Notes: generated by a model not told the origin, from the sequence alone. 64,000 bases of DNA from Aeromicrobium sp. Sec7.5 (GCF_036867135.1 NZ_JBAJIJ010000001.1:930001-994000); one strand, 5' to 3'; positions 16,234-24,551 are shown, counted from the stretch's first letter. Made by a program: numbers and translations.

Positions 16234-18141
16234 ATGCCGCGGATCAAGGACGAGGACATCCAGCTCGTCCGTGAACGCGCGCGCATCGACGAGGTCGTCG
16301 AGTCCTACGTCACCCTGCGCAACGCCGGGGGAGGCGCGCGGAAGGGCCTGTGCCCCTTCCACGACGAGAAGTCGCCGTCGTTCAACGTCCGTCCGGCCCA
16401 GGGTTTCTACCACTGCTTCGGCTGCGGCGTCGGCGGTGACTCGATCAAGTTCCTGATGGAGATCGAGGGCCTGCCCTTCGCCGAGGCCGTCGAGCGGCTG
16501 GCCACCAAGTACGGCATCCAGCTGCGCTACGACGAGGACGCCCGCCCGACCGGCCCCAAGCGTGACCCGCGCCAGCGGCAGCGTCTGCTCGAGGCGCACC
16601 GGTACGCGGGGGAGTTCTACGCCCAGCAGCTCGGGTCCTCCGCCGAGGCCCAGATCGCGCGCCAGTTCATCAAGGACCGCGGGTTCGACCAGGTCGCGGC
16701 CGAGCACTTCACCCTCGGGTACGCGCCGAAGGATCGCCAGAGCCTGACGGGGCACCTCAAGGGCAGGGGCTTCACCGACGAGGAGCTCGTCGTCGGCGGC
16801 CTGGCGCGACACACGAACAGTGGCACCTTCGACGTCTTCCAGGGCCGGCTGCTGTGGCCCATCAAGGAGATGACGGGCGAGATCATCGGCTTCGGTGCGC
16901 GCAAGCTTTACGACGACGACTTCATGGCCGGCAAGTACGTCAACACCTCCGAGACCCCGATCTACAAGAAGACGCAGGTGCTCTACGGCATCGACCTGGC
17001 CCGCCGGCAGATCTCCGGCGCGAGCCAGGCCGTCGTCGTGGAGGGATACACCGACGTCATGGCCTGCCACCAGGCCGGCGTCACCACGGCGGTGGCCACG
17101 TGCGGCACCGCGTTCGGCGAGGGCCACGCCCGCATCCTGCGCCGCCTCATGATCGACCACGACGCCTTCCGTGGTGAGGTCGTGTTCACGTTCGACGGTG
17201 ACGAGGCCGGACAACGTGCAGCGGTGAAGTCGTTCGAGGGTGACGAGGAGTTCGTCGGCCAGACGTACGTCGCCGTGGAGCCTCGGGGCATGGACCCGTG
17301 CGACCTGCGCATGGCCGACGGCGACGCCGCGGTGCGCGAGCTCATCGCCTCGCGCGTGCCGCTCTACCGGTTCGTGCTCGACAACACGCTCAAGCAGTAC
17401 GACCTCGACCGCGCCGACCAGCGCGTCGACGCCGTGCGCGAGGCGGTGCAGCTGGCCAGCGCCATCCGTGACTCCTCCAAGGTCGACGCGTTCCTGCGTG
17501 AGGTCGCGGGTCGCATCGGGGTCGAGGTCGAGCAGGTGCAGGCCGAGCACAAGCGGGCCAAGGCACGCCCGGCGCCCGCGAAGGCGCCCGAACGGTCCCG
17601 GGTGCCCGTCGAGACCACCGACGCCGCCCCGCAGCCCGTGTCGGCCTTCACCGCTGGCCCGTCCTTCGGCGCCCCGCAGTTCTCCGACGAGCGTGAGGCC
17701 CTGAAGGCCCTGGCGCAGCACCCGCACACTGCCGCGCAGTTCGCCGCCGATCTCGACGAGGACGACTTCACCCACCCGATCTCCCGGCACATCTGGTCGG
17801 TCATGGCGACGCAGGGCTGGCCGGCGAAGGAGGACCCGAGCTGGGTCCCGCGGGTCTCGGAGGCCTTGCCCGAGGAGCTCCGCCCGATCCTGTCGCGCGC
17901 GGCCGTCGAGCCCCTGCTCGCCCAGGAGCACACGACGGTGCAGGTGGTGTCGTCGAGCATCTTCCGCCTGCAGGTGCTCACGGTGGGCCGGCACGTCACG
18001 GACCTCAAGTCGCGGTTGCAGCGCACCAACCCGCTGGAGGAGCCCGAGCAGTACAACCGCATGTTCGGCGAGCTCATCGCCCTGGAGCAGCAGCACCGCG
18101 AGCTGCGCGAGAAGGCCGTCGGCGGCGTCGTCCCCAGCTGA
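16234..18141 (+). CDS. dnaG: DNA primase
   Basis: Makes RNA primers for replication. The 635-aa protein has the N-terminal CHC2 zinc finger (GLCPFHDEKSPSF and HCFGCGVGGD), then the RNA polymerase core with TOPRIM motif VVVEGYTDVMA near residue 267 and FTFDGDEAG. The C-terminal helicase-binding domain follows a proline/alanine-rich linker near residues 445-480. TAGAAT (16222-16227) ends exactly 6 bases before the ATG, predicting a leaderless mRNA. Confidence 0.97.
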   Translation: MPRIKDEDIQLVRERARIDEVVESYVTLRNAGGGARKGLCPFHDEKSPSFNVRPAQGFYHCFGCGVGGDSIKFLMEIEGLPFAEAVERLATKYGIQLRYDEDARPTGPKRDPRQRQRLLEAHRYAGEFYAQQLGSSAEAQIARQFIKDRGFDQVAAEHFTLGYAPKDRQSLTGHLKGRGFTDEELVVGGLARHTNSGTFDVFQGRLLWPIKEMTGEIIGFGARKLYDDDFMAGKYVNTSETPIYKKTQVLYGIDLARRQISGASQAVVVEGYTDVMACHQAGVTTAVATCGTAFGEGHARILRRLMIDHDAFRGEVVFTFDGDEAGQRAAVKSFEGDEEFVGQTYVAVEPRGMDPCDLRMADGDAAVRELIASRVPLYRFVLDNTLKQYDLDRADQRVDAVREAVQLASAIRDSSKVDAFLREVAGRIGVEVEQVQAEHKRAKARPAPAKAPERSRVPVETTDAAPQPVSAFTAGPSFGAPQFSDEREALKALAQHPHTAAQFAADLDEDDFTHPISRHIWSVMATQGWPAKEDPSWVPRVSEALPEELRPILSRAAVEPLLAQEHTTVQVVSSSIFRLQVLTVGRHVTDLKSRLQRTNPLEEPEQYNRMFGELIALEQQHRELREKAVGGVVPS

Positions 18142-18205
18142 GGGTCGTCCACAGCCGGTGCGGACACGCACCCATCGAGCTCCGGCGCCCACCACGGTGG
18201 AGCCC

Positions 18206-18793
18206 ATGGCGACGTCATGGGTCCGACAGGTGTGGGACGAGCCGGAGCTCGACCGGGGCACGGAGCGCACTCTGGCCCGGCGTGCTCGCACCGGCGACGC
18301 GGAGGCACGGGCGGCGTTGATCCGCTCGGGCCTGCGCCACGTCGTGCAGCGGGCCCGCATGCTCGGGTTCCGCGGCGAGGCGTTCGACGACGCCGTGCAG
18401 TCGGGATGCCTCGGACTGATCCGGGCGGTCGACCGCTTCGACCCGGATCGTGGCGTCCGCCTGCGCACCTACGCCTGGTGGTGGATCGGTGAGGCGATGC
18501 GTGCCGCCGTCACGGTGCGCGCCGAGGAGCTCCCTGCCGAGCTCGCGGAGGCGGCGGGCCGAGGTGTCGAGCCGGGCGACGAACGCCTCGACGACGTGCC
18601 GCTGGTGCTTCGACTGCGCTACCGACTGGGGGAGGAGCCGGCACCTCCACGGCCCCGCCACGAGGTCGCCCGCCTGCTCAGACTGACCGTGGCCCAGGTC
18701 CGCGACGAGGAGGACCGGGCGATGCGACAGATGCGGCGACGGCTTGCTAGGGTGGTGCACCGTGCTCCCGCTGAGGGAGCCGATCCCCCATAG
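18206..18793 (+). CDS. Small sigma70-family-like protein (region 2 and degenerate region 4)
   Basis: A 195-aa protein resembling a minimal sigma70 factor. Residues about 20-110 fit region 2, including AVDRFDPDRGVRLRTYAWWWIGEAMR, close to the -10-recognition helix. The C-terminal stretch VLRLRYRLGEEPAPPRPRHEVARLLRLTVAQVRDEEDRAMRQ (split here: VLRLRYRLGEE, then HEVARLLRLTVAQVRDEEDR) looks like a region 4 helix-turn-helix. Region 3 seems absent. It follows dnaG, recalling the dnaG-rpoD order of macromolecular synthesis operons. Its TAG stop lies inside tRNA-Asn, overlapping it by 10 nt. Function as a true sigma factor is inference. Confidence 0.75.
   Translation: MATSWVRQVWDEPELDRGTERTLARRARTGDAEARAALIRSGLRHVVQRARMLGFRGEAFDDAVQSGCLGLIRAVDRFDPDRGVRLRTYAWWWIGEAMRAAVTVRAEELPAELAEAAGRGVEPGDERLDDVPLVLRLRYRLGEEPAPPRPRHEVARLLRLTVAQVRDEEDRAMRQMRRRLARVVHRAPAEGADPP
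18748..18753 (+). promoter_or_regulatory. Probable -10 element of tRNA-Asn
   Basis: TAGGGT located 30 bases before the tRNA and inside the 3' end of the sigma-like gene. The same hexamer precedes tRNA-Met (21745-21750) and tRNA-Val (30698-30703). GCGACA at 18724-18729 is a weak -35 candidate with 18-bp spacing. Confidence 0.5.
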
Positions 18794-18856
18794 CTCAATT
18801 GGCAGAGCATTCGACTGTTAATCGAAGGGTTTCTGGTTCGAGTCCAGATGGGGGAG
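18784..18856 (+). tRNA. tRNA-Asn(GTT)
   Basis: 73-nt cloverleaf with acceptor arms TCCCCCA (18784-18790) and TGGGGGA (18849-18855), D-arm start TAGCTC, T-loop GGTTCGAGTCC, and anticodon GTT at 18817-18819 within loop CTGTTAA. The CCA end is not encoded. Its first 10 nt overlap the end of the sigma-like CDS. Confidence 0.97.
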
Positions 18857-18862
18857 CAATGT

Positions 18863-18892
18863 GCCCAGTCGCTCGCGCGGCTGGGCCTTTGT
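18863..18892 (+). terminator. Rho-independent terminator after tRNA-Asn
   Basis: Stem GCCCAGTCG / CGGCTGGGC (one G-U pair) around a six-base loop, followed by CTTTGT. It begins 6 bases after the tRNA. Confidence 0.65.
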
Positions 18893-18961
18893 CGTCCCGG
18901 GTCGTGCGGGGTGGGGGCGGCGGGGGGATCTGGGATGGCCGGCCTCTGGTAGACAGGCGGG

Positions 18962-19780
18962 ATGCAGCGACTCGGCGGGGCCGACGAGATCGTGCACACC
19001 CGCAACGCCACGTTCCAGCAGTGGCACGCGCTGCTCGGCAACCGGACGAAGCGTCACCGCCAGCAGTCGTTCCTGGTTCAGGGGGTGCGCCCGCTGACGA
19101 TCGCGCTCGATCGCGAGTGGCCGATACGGATGCTGCTGGGGCCTCTCGACCGTGACGTCAGCGACTGGGCGGCCGATGCCTGGCGCACCAGCACCGCGCC
19201 GAAGGCGTTGATGCCGGCGGAGCTGCTCGACGAGCTGGGCGAGAAGGCCGACGTCACCGAGCTGGTGGGCGTCGCCGAGATGCCGGCCGACGACCCTGAG
19301 CGTGTCCCGGTCGACGCCGGGCCGATCGTGCTGATCGACCGGGCGACCCAGCCGCGCAACCTCGGCATGCTGGCCCGCTCGATCGACGCCTTCGGGGGAG
19401 CGGGCCTGGTCGTCACCGGGCACGCGGCCGATCCCTACGACCCGCAGGCGGTGCGCGCCTCGACCGGTTCGCTCCTGGCCGTGCCGGTGCTGCGCGCCGA
19501 GGGGCCCGAGCAGGTGCAGGCGTGGTTCGCGCCGGGCGAGTGGCAGTACGTCGGCACCGACGAGACCGGTGAGCGCGAGCTGCGCGAGCTCGACCTCGTG
19601 CGGCCGACCGTGATCGTCCTGGGCAACGAGACCCGCGGGATGTCCTCGGCCTGGTGGGAGGCGTGCGACACGACCGTCGCACTGCCGATCGTCGGCACCG
19701 CGAGCTCGCTCAACGTGGCTGTGACCGGATCGATCGTCCTCCATGAGGCGCTGCGCCAGCGGATCGACGCCGGCGTCTGA
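18962..19780 (+). CDS. TrmH/SpoU-family RNA 2'-O-methyltransferase
   Basis: SPOUT-fold methyltransferase, 272 aa, modifying ribose 2'-OH in rRNA or tRNA. The knotted SAM-binding C-terminal half is clear: motif 1 ATQPRNLGMLARSIDAFG, motif 2 VIVLGNETRGMS, motif 3 LPIVGTASSLNVAVTGSIVLHE. The N-terminal substrate-binding part begins HTRNATFQQWHALLGNRTKR. TAGACA ends 6 bases before the ATG. The precise target base cannot be inferred. Confidence 0.88.
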   Translation: MQRLGGADEIVHTRNATFQQWHALLGNRTKRHRQQSFLVQGVRPLTIALDREWPIRMLLGPLDRDVSDWAADAWRTSTAPKALMPAELLDELGEKADVTELVGVAEMPADDPERVPVDAGPIVLIDRATQPRNLGMLARSIDAFGGAGLVVTGHAADPYDPQAVRASTGSLLAVPVLRAEGPEQVQAWFAPGEWQYVGTDETGERELRELDLVRPTVIVLGNETRGMSSAWWEACDTTVALPIVGTASSLNVAVTGSIVLHEALRQRIDAGV

Positions 19781-19784
19781 CGCG

Positions 19785-19803
19785 TTTTCCACAGTTTTCC
19801 CCA
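19785..19803 (+). other. Pair of DnaA-box-like sequences upstream of the HNH gene
   Basis: TTTTCCACA (19785-19793) and TTTTCCCCA (19795-19803) differ at one and two positions from the DnaA consensus TTATCCACA. They lie 50-70 bp upstream of the DUF222/HNH start. No AT-rich unwinding region or replication gene cluster is nearby, so an origin is not proposed. Confidence 0.35.
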
Positions 19804-19855
19804 GGCCAGTGCGCGGCTCCCGGAGGGTGTCGGTGGGGGTCGTTTGACTGGTCTC

Positions 19856-21079
19856 ATGTTCGAGGATCTGGCACCTGAGGAGGTGCTCGCCGCGGTGGCG
19901 GGTGCTGACTTCGGCGTGCATGAACCGATCGACATCATGGGCGGCAAGCACGTCGACGCGATTGCGGCGTTGGAGCGGGTGGTGCGTGTGACGCAGGCCC
20001 GGATCGTGGAGCAGGTGGATGCTCTTCATGCCCTGCGTTGGTCCACCGGGCCTTCGCTCGAGGGCGACCCGTCGCTCACGGTCGCCGCGGAGTCGGCGCT
20101 GGCGCGTGGCATGTCGCCCACGGCGGGCCGCTCGATGCTCGCGACGGCCGTGCACCTGCGATCCATGCCGGTCCTGCGTGAGGCGTTCGGGCAGGGCCGT
20201 GTGTCGGAGGCCACGGTGCGGGCGGTCGTGCGGGTCGTGCGCGACCTGGACGTCGACACGGTGGCGGCGGTCGACGGTGCGCTCGAGGGCCGCCTCGACG
20301 GTGTCAGTGCCCCGCGGGCTGGCGAGCTGGCCCGCACCGCCGTGGTGGAGCACGATGTCGAGGCTGCGGCCACGCGCGAGAGGGTCGCGCGGGCCGAGCA
20401 GTACGTGTCGTACTGGGACGAGCCCGACGGTGTCGGCACGCTGATCGTGCACGGCCCGGCCGAGCAGCTCGTGGGCATCCGGCAGGCGCTGCAGGTCCAC
20501 GCCGACCGGCTGCGAGCCCGCGGCGACGAGCGCGACCGCGGGCAGATCATGGTCAACACGCTGTTCGAGCGCGCCACCGGTATCGAGACCGTGGCCGGTC
20601 CTGAGATCGAGCTGTCGGTGCTGATGCCGATCGAGGCACTCCACGGGCAACCGGTCGCCGCCGAGCTCGCGGGTCACGGCCCCATCTCACCGCAGCTGGC
20701 CGCCGAGCTCGTCGACGGAGCCCACCAGACCTGGTTCCGCCGACTCTTCACCGATCCCACGGGCTCACTGGCCGGGCTCGACCGCACCCGCCGCTGCTTC
20801 ACCGGCACCCTGGCGTCCTGGATCCGCACCCGCGACCATCACCGGTGCCGACAACCGTCGTGCGGGTGCCGGATCCGCGAGATCGACCACATCCAACCCC
20901 ACCGCAACGGCGGACCCACCACCCAGGACAACGGTCAGGGCCTGTGCCGCCTCTCCCACCTCGTCAAGGAACTGCCCGGCTGGCAGGTCCAGTCCTTTCC
21001 TGACGGCAGTGTCACCTGGACCACCCCGACCAGACACACCTACACCTCACCACCGCCCAGGCCCCACCGACGCACGTGA
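19856..21079 (+). CDS. DUF222 / HNH endonuclease family protein (13E12 type)
   Basis: A 407-aa protein of the actinobacterial 13E12-like family: an alpha-helical DUF222 region covers most of the protein and a C-terminal HNH nuclease motif follows (CGCRIREIDHIQPHRNGG, then NGQGLCRLSH). Such genes occur in many copies in actinobacterial genomes; their biological role is unresolved. ATG 19856 is preferred to the in-frame TTG at 19844. It is flanked by the methyltransferase and a convergent hypothetical gene, with no transposase or integrase nearby. Confidence 0.88.
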   Translation: MFEDLAPEEVLAAVAGADFGVHEPIDIMGGKHVDAIAALERVVRVTQARIVEQVDALHALRWSTGPSLEGDPSLTVAAESALARGMSPTAGRSMLATAVHLRSMPVLREAFGQGRVSEATVRAVVRVVRDLDVDTVAAVDGALEGRLDGVSAPRAGELARTAVVEHDVEAAATRERVARAEQYVSYWDEPDGVGTLIVHGPAEQLVGIRQALQVHADRLRARGDERDRGQIMVNTLFERATGIETVAGPEIELSVLMPIEALHGQPVAAELAGHGPISPQLAAELVDGAHQTWFRRLFTDPTGSLAGLDRTRRCFTGTLASWIRTRDHHRCRQPSCGCRIREIDHIQPHRNGGPTTQDNGQGLCRLSHLVKELPGWQVQSFPDGSVTWTTPTRHTYTSPPPRPHRRT

Positions 21080-21102
21080 CGGTCCGAGGTCGAGGCCACA
21101 GA

Positions 21103-21693
21103 TCAGGCGCCGTCGATCTCCTGCTGCTCGTCGACCCGCTTCATGATGCGTCCCATGCCCGGCAGCTTCGAGAGCATCAGGTTCAGCTCTCGCGTGACGT
21201 CGAGCATGTCGTGGATGTCGGGTGCGACGGTCCTCAGGTTCGCGAGCATCGGCAGGATGTCGGTCTCCAGACGATCCACGAGCTGCGGCAGGTGGTCGAC
21301 CAGGCCGACCAGCGCGTCGACCTCCTTCGGGTCGGTCGTCTCGGCGAGCCGGTCGATGACCGGGTGAATCTTCTCGAGCGTCGGCACGAACGTGTCGAGC
21401 AGGCCCTCGGTCCGCTCCAGGGTCGGCTCGACGCTGGCCACCGTGCCGGCGGTACGGATGATCACGGCGTTCGCGGAGTCGACGGTCTCGTTCGTGCGAG
21501 CGACGACGACGTCGGCGGCCCGCCGGGTCGCGTCGATCTCGTCGACCAGCACGGCGGCACGCGCCACGAGGTTCTCCGCCGCCGACAGCAGCGCCAGGGC
21601 GCGCGGGAGCGCGGACGTGAGTCCCTCGGCGAGCGCCACACCGCGCAGACCGAGGATCGCGACGTCACGAGGGTCGGGGATCGGGAGGCGCAT
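21103..21693 (-). CDS. Conserved hypothetical, predicted helical/coiled protein
   Basis: A 196-aa protein of unknown function. It is almost entirely predicted helix with heptad-like spacing (for example ENLVARAAVLVDEIDATRRA and LERTEGLLDTFVPTLEKI). The C-terminal LSKLPGMGRIMKRVDEQ resembles tails of actinobacterial membrane-associated hypothetical proteins, but there is no clear membrane segment. TACGTT (complement of 21700-21705) ends 6 bases before the ATG, so a leaderless mRNA is likely. No function is assigned. Confidence 0.75.
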   Translation of the reverse strand: MRLPIPDPRDVAILGLRGVALAEGLTSALPRALALLSAAENLVARAAVLVDEIDATRRAADVVVARTNETVDSANAVIIRTAGTVASVEPTLERTEGLLDTFVPTLEKIHPVIDRLAETTDPKEVDALVGLVDHLPQLVDRLETDILPMLANLRTVAPDIHDMLDVTRELNLMLSKLPGMGRIMKRVDEQQEIDGA

Positions 21694-21744
21694 CTCGTCA
21701 ACGTAACGTCAGAGCGGCTGCTGCACCCGTCGGCACCGCCGGAC

Positions 21745-21750
21745 TAGGGT
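21745..21750 (+). promoter_or_regulatory. Probable -10 element of tRNA-Met
   Basis: TAGGGT placed 10 bases before the tRNA, the same hexamer found before the other two tRNAs in the window. Confidence 0.5.
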
Positions 21751-21760
21751 GGGCGGACCC

Positions 21761-21837
21761 GGGGAGGTAGCTCAGCCGGTCAGAGCAGGGGACTCATAAT
21801 CCCTGGGTCGCGGGTTCGAGCCCCGCCCTCCCTACCA
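21761..21837 (+). tRNA. tRNA-Met(CAT), elongator type
   Basis: Cloverleaf with acceptor GGGGAGG / CCTCCCT (first pair G-U), anticodon loop CTCATAA (anticodon CAT), T-arm CGGGTTCGAGCCCCG and encoded CCA (21835-21837). It lacks the three G-C pairs of the initiator anticodon stem. A lysidine-modified Ile tRNA also carries CAT, but the body here resembles actinobacterial elongator Met. Confidence 0.9.
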
Positions 21838-21858
21838 AGCAACACGTCCATGAGGCCG

Positions 21859-22563
21859 TCAGGCCGTGAGGTCCCGGATGACCGACTCGAGGTTCGCCAG
21901 GTCGGCGACCTCGCCGTCGACGATCACGGTGGGCGTGCCGTTCACGTCGGCGTCCTGGGCCGCATCAGCCGCGTCCTCGACGTAGTCGTCGTACGCACCA
22001 CCGGTCACGCAGTCGTCGATGCCCGTCACGCCGACGGTGGCGGCGAGATCGACCAGCTCGTCGTCCTCCGGTCCCGCGGTGCCCTCGGCGGGCTGGTTCT
22101 CGAACAGCGCCTCGTAGTAGTCGAGGTAGGCCGTGCTGCCACCCTCGACGTAGACGCAGGTCGCAGCGTTGGCGGACCGGCTGGAGTACTCGTTGCGGCT
22201 GACGCGGTCCAGGAACGAGAACTGGTGCAGCACGAGGTTGATCTTCCCTGCGTCAGCCGCGTCGCGGAGCGATCCCAGGTAGGTGTCGGCGAACACCTGG
22301 CAGATCGGGCACTGGAAGTCGCTGTAGATCTCGACGACAGGCGCGTCGGACGCCGGGGTCTCCGGGTAGCTGACCCCCTCGGTGGGATCCAGTTCCACGC
22401 GCTCGACCGCCGCGTCCGGGCCTGAGGGCGAGGTGTCCGAGCTCGGCGAGTCGGAGCCATCCGTGTCGCCGCCGCACGCGGCGAGGCCGAGGGCGAGCAC
22501 CACCACCACGGCGCTGATCACGAGCGGACGGGTCGGGCGAAGGGTCCGGTTCATGCCGCTCAT
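21859..22563 (-). CDS. DsbA/thioredoxin-fold lipoprotein
   Basis: A 234-aa secreted lipoprotein: hydrophobic signal VVVVLALGLAAC with lipobox LAAC at Cys30, a Ser/Asp-rich linker, then a DsbA-type thioredoxin fold with active site DFQCPICQVF and cis-Pro region NGTPTVIVDG. It probably acts in extracytoplasmic disulfide formation or reduction. ATG 22563 is chosen because GGAGG lies four bases upstream; ATG 22554 is an alternative with a 13-base spacing. It is divergent from the HAD gene with only 39 bp between starts. Confidence 0.9.
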   Translation of the reverse strand: MSGMNRTLRPTRPLVISAVVVVLALGLAACGGDTDGSDSPSSDTSPSGPDAAVERVELDPTEGVSYPETPASDAPVVEIYSDFQCPICQVFADTYLGSLRDAADAGKINLVLHQFSFLDRVSRNEYSSRSANAATCVYVEGGSTAYLDYYEALFENQPAEGTAGPEDDELVDLAATVGVTGIDDCVTGGAYDDYVEDAADAAQDADVNGTPTVIVDGEVADLANLESVIRDLTA

Positions 22564-22602
22564 CCTGCCTCCCCGCCGCGCACCTGGGGCAGACTGGCAC
22601 CC

Positions 22603-23037
22603 ATGACTCGCGACGCCGTGATCATCGACCTCGACGGAACGCTGGTCGACACGTCCGGCGTCGAGCACCTGCTCGAGGGTGAGGACCGCGACTTCCGGGC
22701 CTTCCAGGAGGCGGCCGTCGGCTGCCCGCCGAACCCCGGGATGGTCGCCGTCGCGCGTGAGCAGCACGAGGCCGGGCGGGCCGTCCTGGTGGTCTCCTCA
22801 CGCGAGTTCATCTGGCTCGACCCGACGCTCGACTGGCTCGTGCAGCACGACGTGCCCCACGACGGCGTGTACCTGCGGATCGTCGGCGACTACCGCCAGG
22901 ACGTCCTCGTGAAGCGGGAGCTCCTGGACGACGTCGTCGCCAACGGCTACCGGGTGGTGGAGGCGTGGGACGACAAGGACCGCGTCACCCAGATGTGGAT
23001 CGAGCAGGGGATCGAGGGCCACGAGACCCTCCGCTGA
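22603..23037 (+). CDS. HAD-superfamily phosphatase, polynucleotide-kinase 3'-phosphatase-like
   Basis: A 144-aa single-domain HAD protein. AVIIDLDGTLVDTSG gives motif I (DxDGT), LVVSSREFIWLDPT resembles motif II with the PNKP-type R-E/F, and VVEAWDDKDRVTQMWIEQGI carries the motif III/IV DDxxxV. The size and the final segment resemble the phosphatase half of T4-type polynucleotide kinase. The natural substrate (nucleic-acid end or small phosphoester) is not determinable here. Confidence 0.8.
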   Translation: MTRDAVIIDLDGTLVDTSGVEHLLEGEDRDFRAFQEAAVGCPPNPGMVAVAREQHEAGRAVLVVSSREFIWLDPTLDWLVQHDVPHDGVYLRIVGDYRQDVLVKRELLDDVVANGYRVVEAWDDKDRVTQMWIEQGIEGHETLR

Positions 23038-23153
23038 ACCGGGACAGTTGGCAGGTTTCCCCGGGTCGGGCAGAATGGTCCCTGTTGGCAGTGCATGACA
23101 TCACCGCTCGAGGACGCTGGGGAAGGCGACCACTCGAGATCCGGAGGTGCGAC

Positions 23154-23675
23154 ATGAGCATGGCCGACAGCACTGCTGTGCGCTCAGCGCGAGGCGTGGT
23201 GTTCATCCACTCCGCGCCGTCAGCGCTGTGCCCGCACGTCGAGTGGGCCGTCACCGGCGTGCTCGACGGCAAGGTCGAGCTGGCCTGGCAGGGGCAGCCC
23301 GCTGAGCCCGGCACGTATCGCGCGGAGCTCTCGTGGACCGGCCCGGTGGGTTCCGCGGCCGCGATCGCGAGTGCGCTGCGCGGGTGGGACCTCCTGCGGT
23401 TCGAGGTCACCGAGGACGCCACGGCGTCGTCGGAGGGTGCTCGCTACTCCTACGTCCCCGAGCTCGGCATCTTTCACGCCGTGGTCGGTGTGCACGGCGA
23501 CATCGTGATCCCGGAGGACCGGATCAAGGCCATGCGGGAGCGTGCCTCCCGCGGCGACGTCGCCCTCGACGAAGCGCTCGACGCCCTCCTGGGCGTGCAG
23601 TGGGACGCCGAGCTCGAGCCCTTCCGGCACGCCGGCGACGGAGCACCGGTGCGCTGGCTGCACCAGGTGGTGTGA
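23154..23675 (+). CDS. DUF3145 domain protein
   Basis: A 173-aa member of the actinobacterial DUF3145 family, recognised from GVVFIHSAPSALCPHVEWAV, SALRGWDLLRFEVTE, ELGIFHAVVGVHGDI and the invariant end GAPVRWLHQVV. Function unknown; in many actinobacteria it lies near fatty-acid synthase genes. ATG 23154 has a good GGAGG site six bases upstream. It converges with the carrier-protein fusion gene, three bases apart at the 3' ends. Confidence 0.9.
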   Translation: MSMADSTAVRSARGVVFIHSAPSALCPHVEWAVTGVLDGKVELAWQGQPAEPGTYRAELSWTGPVGSAAAIASALRGWDLLRFEVTEDATASSEGARYSYVPELGIFHAVVGVHGDIVIPEDRIKAMRERASRGDVALDEALDALLGVQWDAELEPFRHAGDGAPVRWLHQVV

Positions 23676-23678
23676 GCC

Positions 23679-24551
23679 TCAGCCGATCGTGACCGCGACC
23701 GACGGGGTGGCCTGACCCGAGTCGGTGTTGACGAGGCGCCACTCGCGGGTGCCCGTGCGCGTGGTGTAGACCTCGGCCGAGAACCCTCCCTCGGCGCCCG
23801 TCGTGAGGGTCACGGGGAAGTCGTCCCACTCGCTGCCCGCGTCCTTGACCTGCACCTGCAGCTGGGCTCCCGGGCCGAGCGCCGGGATCGCGCCCGTCAG
23901 CGTGAACCGCGTGCCGGGGGAGACCGTGGTCGATGATGCCGCGAGGCTGGGCTCCGGCGCCGCCGGGGCGGACGGCTCGGTCGGGGTGGGGGTCGGGCTC
24001 GGGGTGGCCTCGGTCTCCTCCTCCTCGTCAGCCGTGGGTGAGGGCGAGATCGGCGGCAGCGCCGTGTCGCCGAGTCCGGTCGACGCGAGGAGGGTTGAGG
24101 CACCGAAACCGAAGGCGACGCCGATCAGGCCGCCGATCACGATCATCGTCAGCGCCGTCGTGATCGCCCCGGCGGTGAAGCGACGGCGGTCCAGCGGCAC
24201 GTCGTGCTCGGTCAGCTCGTCGGACGATCCGCTGGTCGATCCTTCGGTCGCGACCGTGTCGAGGAGGACCGGGCCGGCATCGGGGCTCTGCGCCCAGGAG
24301 GGCGCCGTCGCGCCGTCGTGGTGGACCACCGCGCGCACGGCGTCCTCGACGGTGCGCATCGAGTCGACCGCCTGGTCGGACAGGTACAACCCGTGCTGGC
24401 GTCCGAGCTCGTCGGCGAGCTCGACCGCCAGGAGGGAGTCGATGCCGAGGTCCTTGAGCCGGCTCGTGGGCTGGATCTGCGACGAGTCGGTGCCGGTGAG
24501 CCGGACGACGAGGTCGGTGACGCTCGCTCTGACCTCCCCGTCGGACTGCAT
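23679..24551 (-). CDS. Membrane-anchored acyl-carrier-like protein with extracellular Ig-like domain
   Basis: A 290-aa protein with an unusual layout. Residues 5-78 look like an acyl/peptidyl carrier domain, with the phosphopantetheine serine in LGIDSLLAVEL (Ser39). After a linker and DRRRF comes one membrane helix (about 127-157), then a Pro/Thr/Glu-rich stretch (165-200) and a C-terminal beta-sandwich-like domain (203-290). The positive RRR before the helix predicts the carrier domain inside and the beta domain outside. TAGACT ends 6 bases before the ATG. Partner enzymes are unknown; a hydrolase and PAP2 gene lie next door. Confidence 0.8.
   Translation of the reverse strand: MQSDGEVRASVTDLVVRLTGTDSSQIQPTSRLKDLGIDSLLAVELADELGRQHGLYLSDQAVDSMRTVEDAVRAVVHHDGATAPSWAQSPDAGPVLLDTVATEGSTSGSSDELTEHDVPLDRRRFTAGAITTALTMIVIGGLIGVAFGFGASTLLASTGLGDTALPPISPSPTADEEEETEATPSPTPTPTEPSAPAAPEPSLAASSTTVSPGTRFTLTGAIPALGPGAQLQVQVKDAGSEWDDFPVTLTTGAEGGFSAEVYTTRTGTREWRLVNTDSGQATPSVAVTIG

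Noticed and set aside
19785..19803. Replication origin at the DnaA-box-like pair
   Set aside because: Only two imperfect boxes, no AT-rich region, and no dnaA/dnaN nearby.
21761..21837. tRNA(CAT) as initiator or Ile2
   Set aside because: The anticodon stem lacks the initiator GGG/CCC set and the body resembles elongator Met; Ile2 cannot be fully excluded without modification data.
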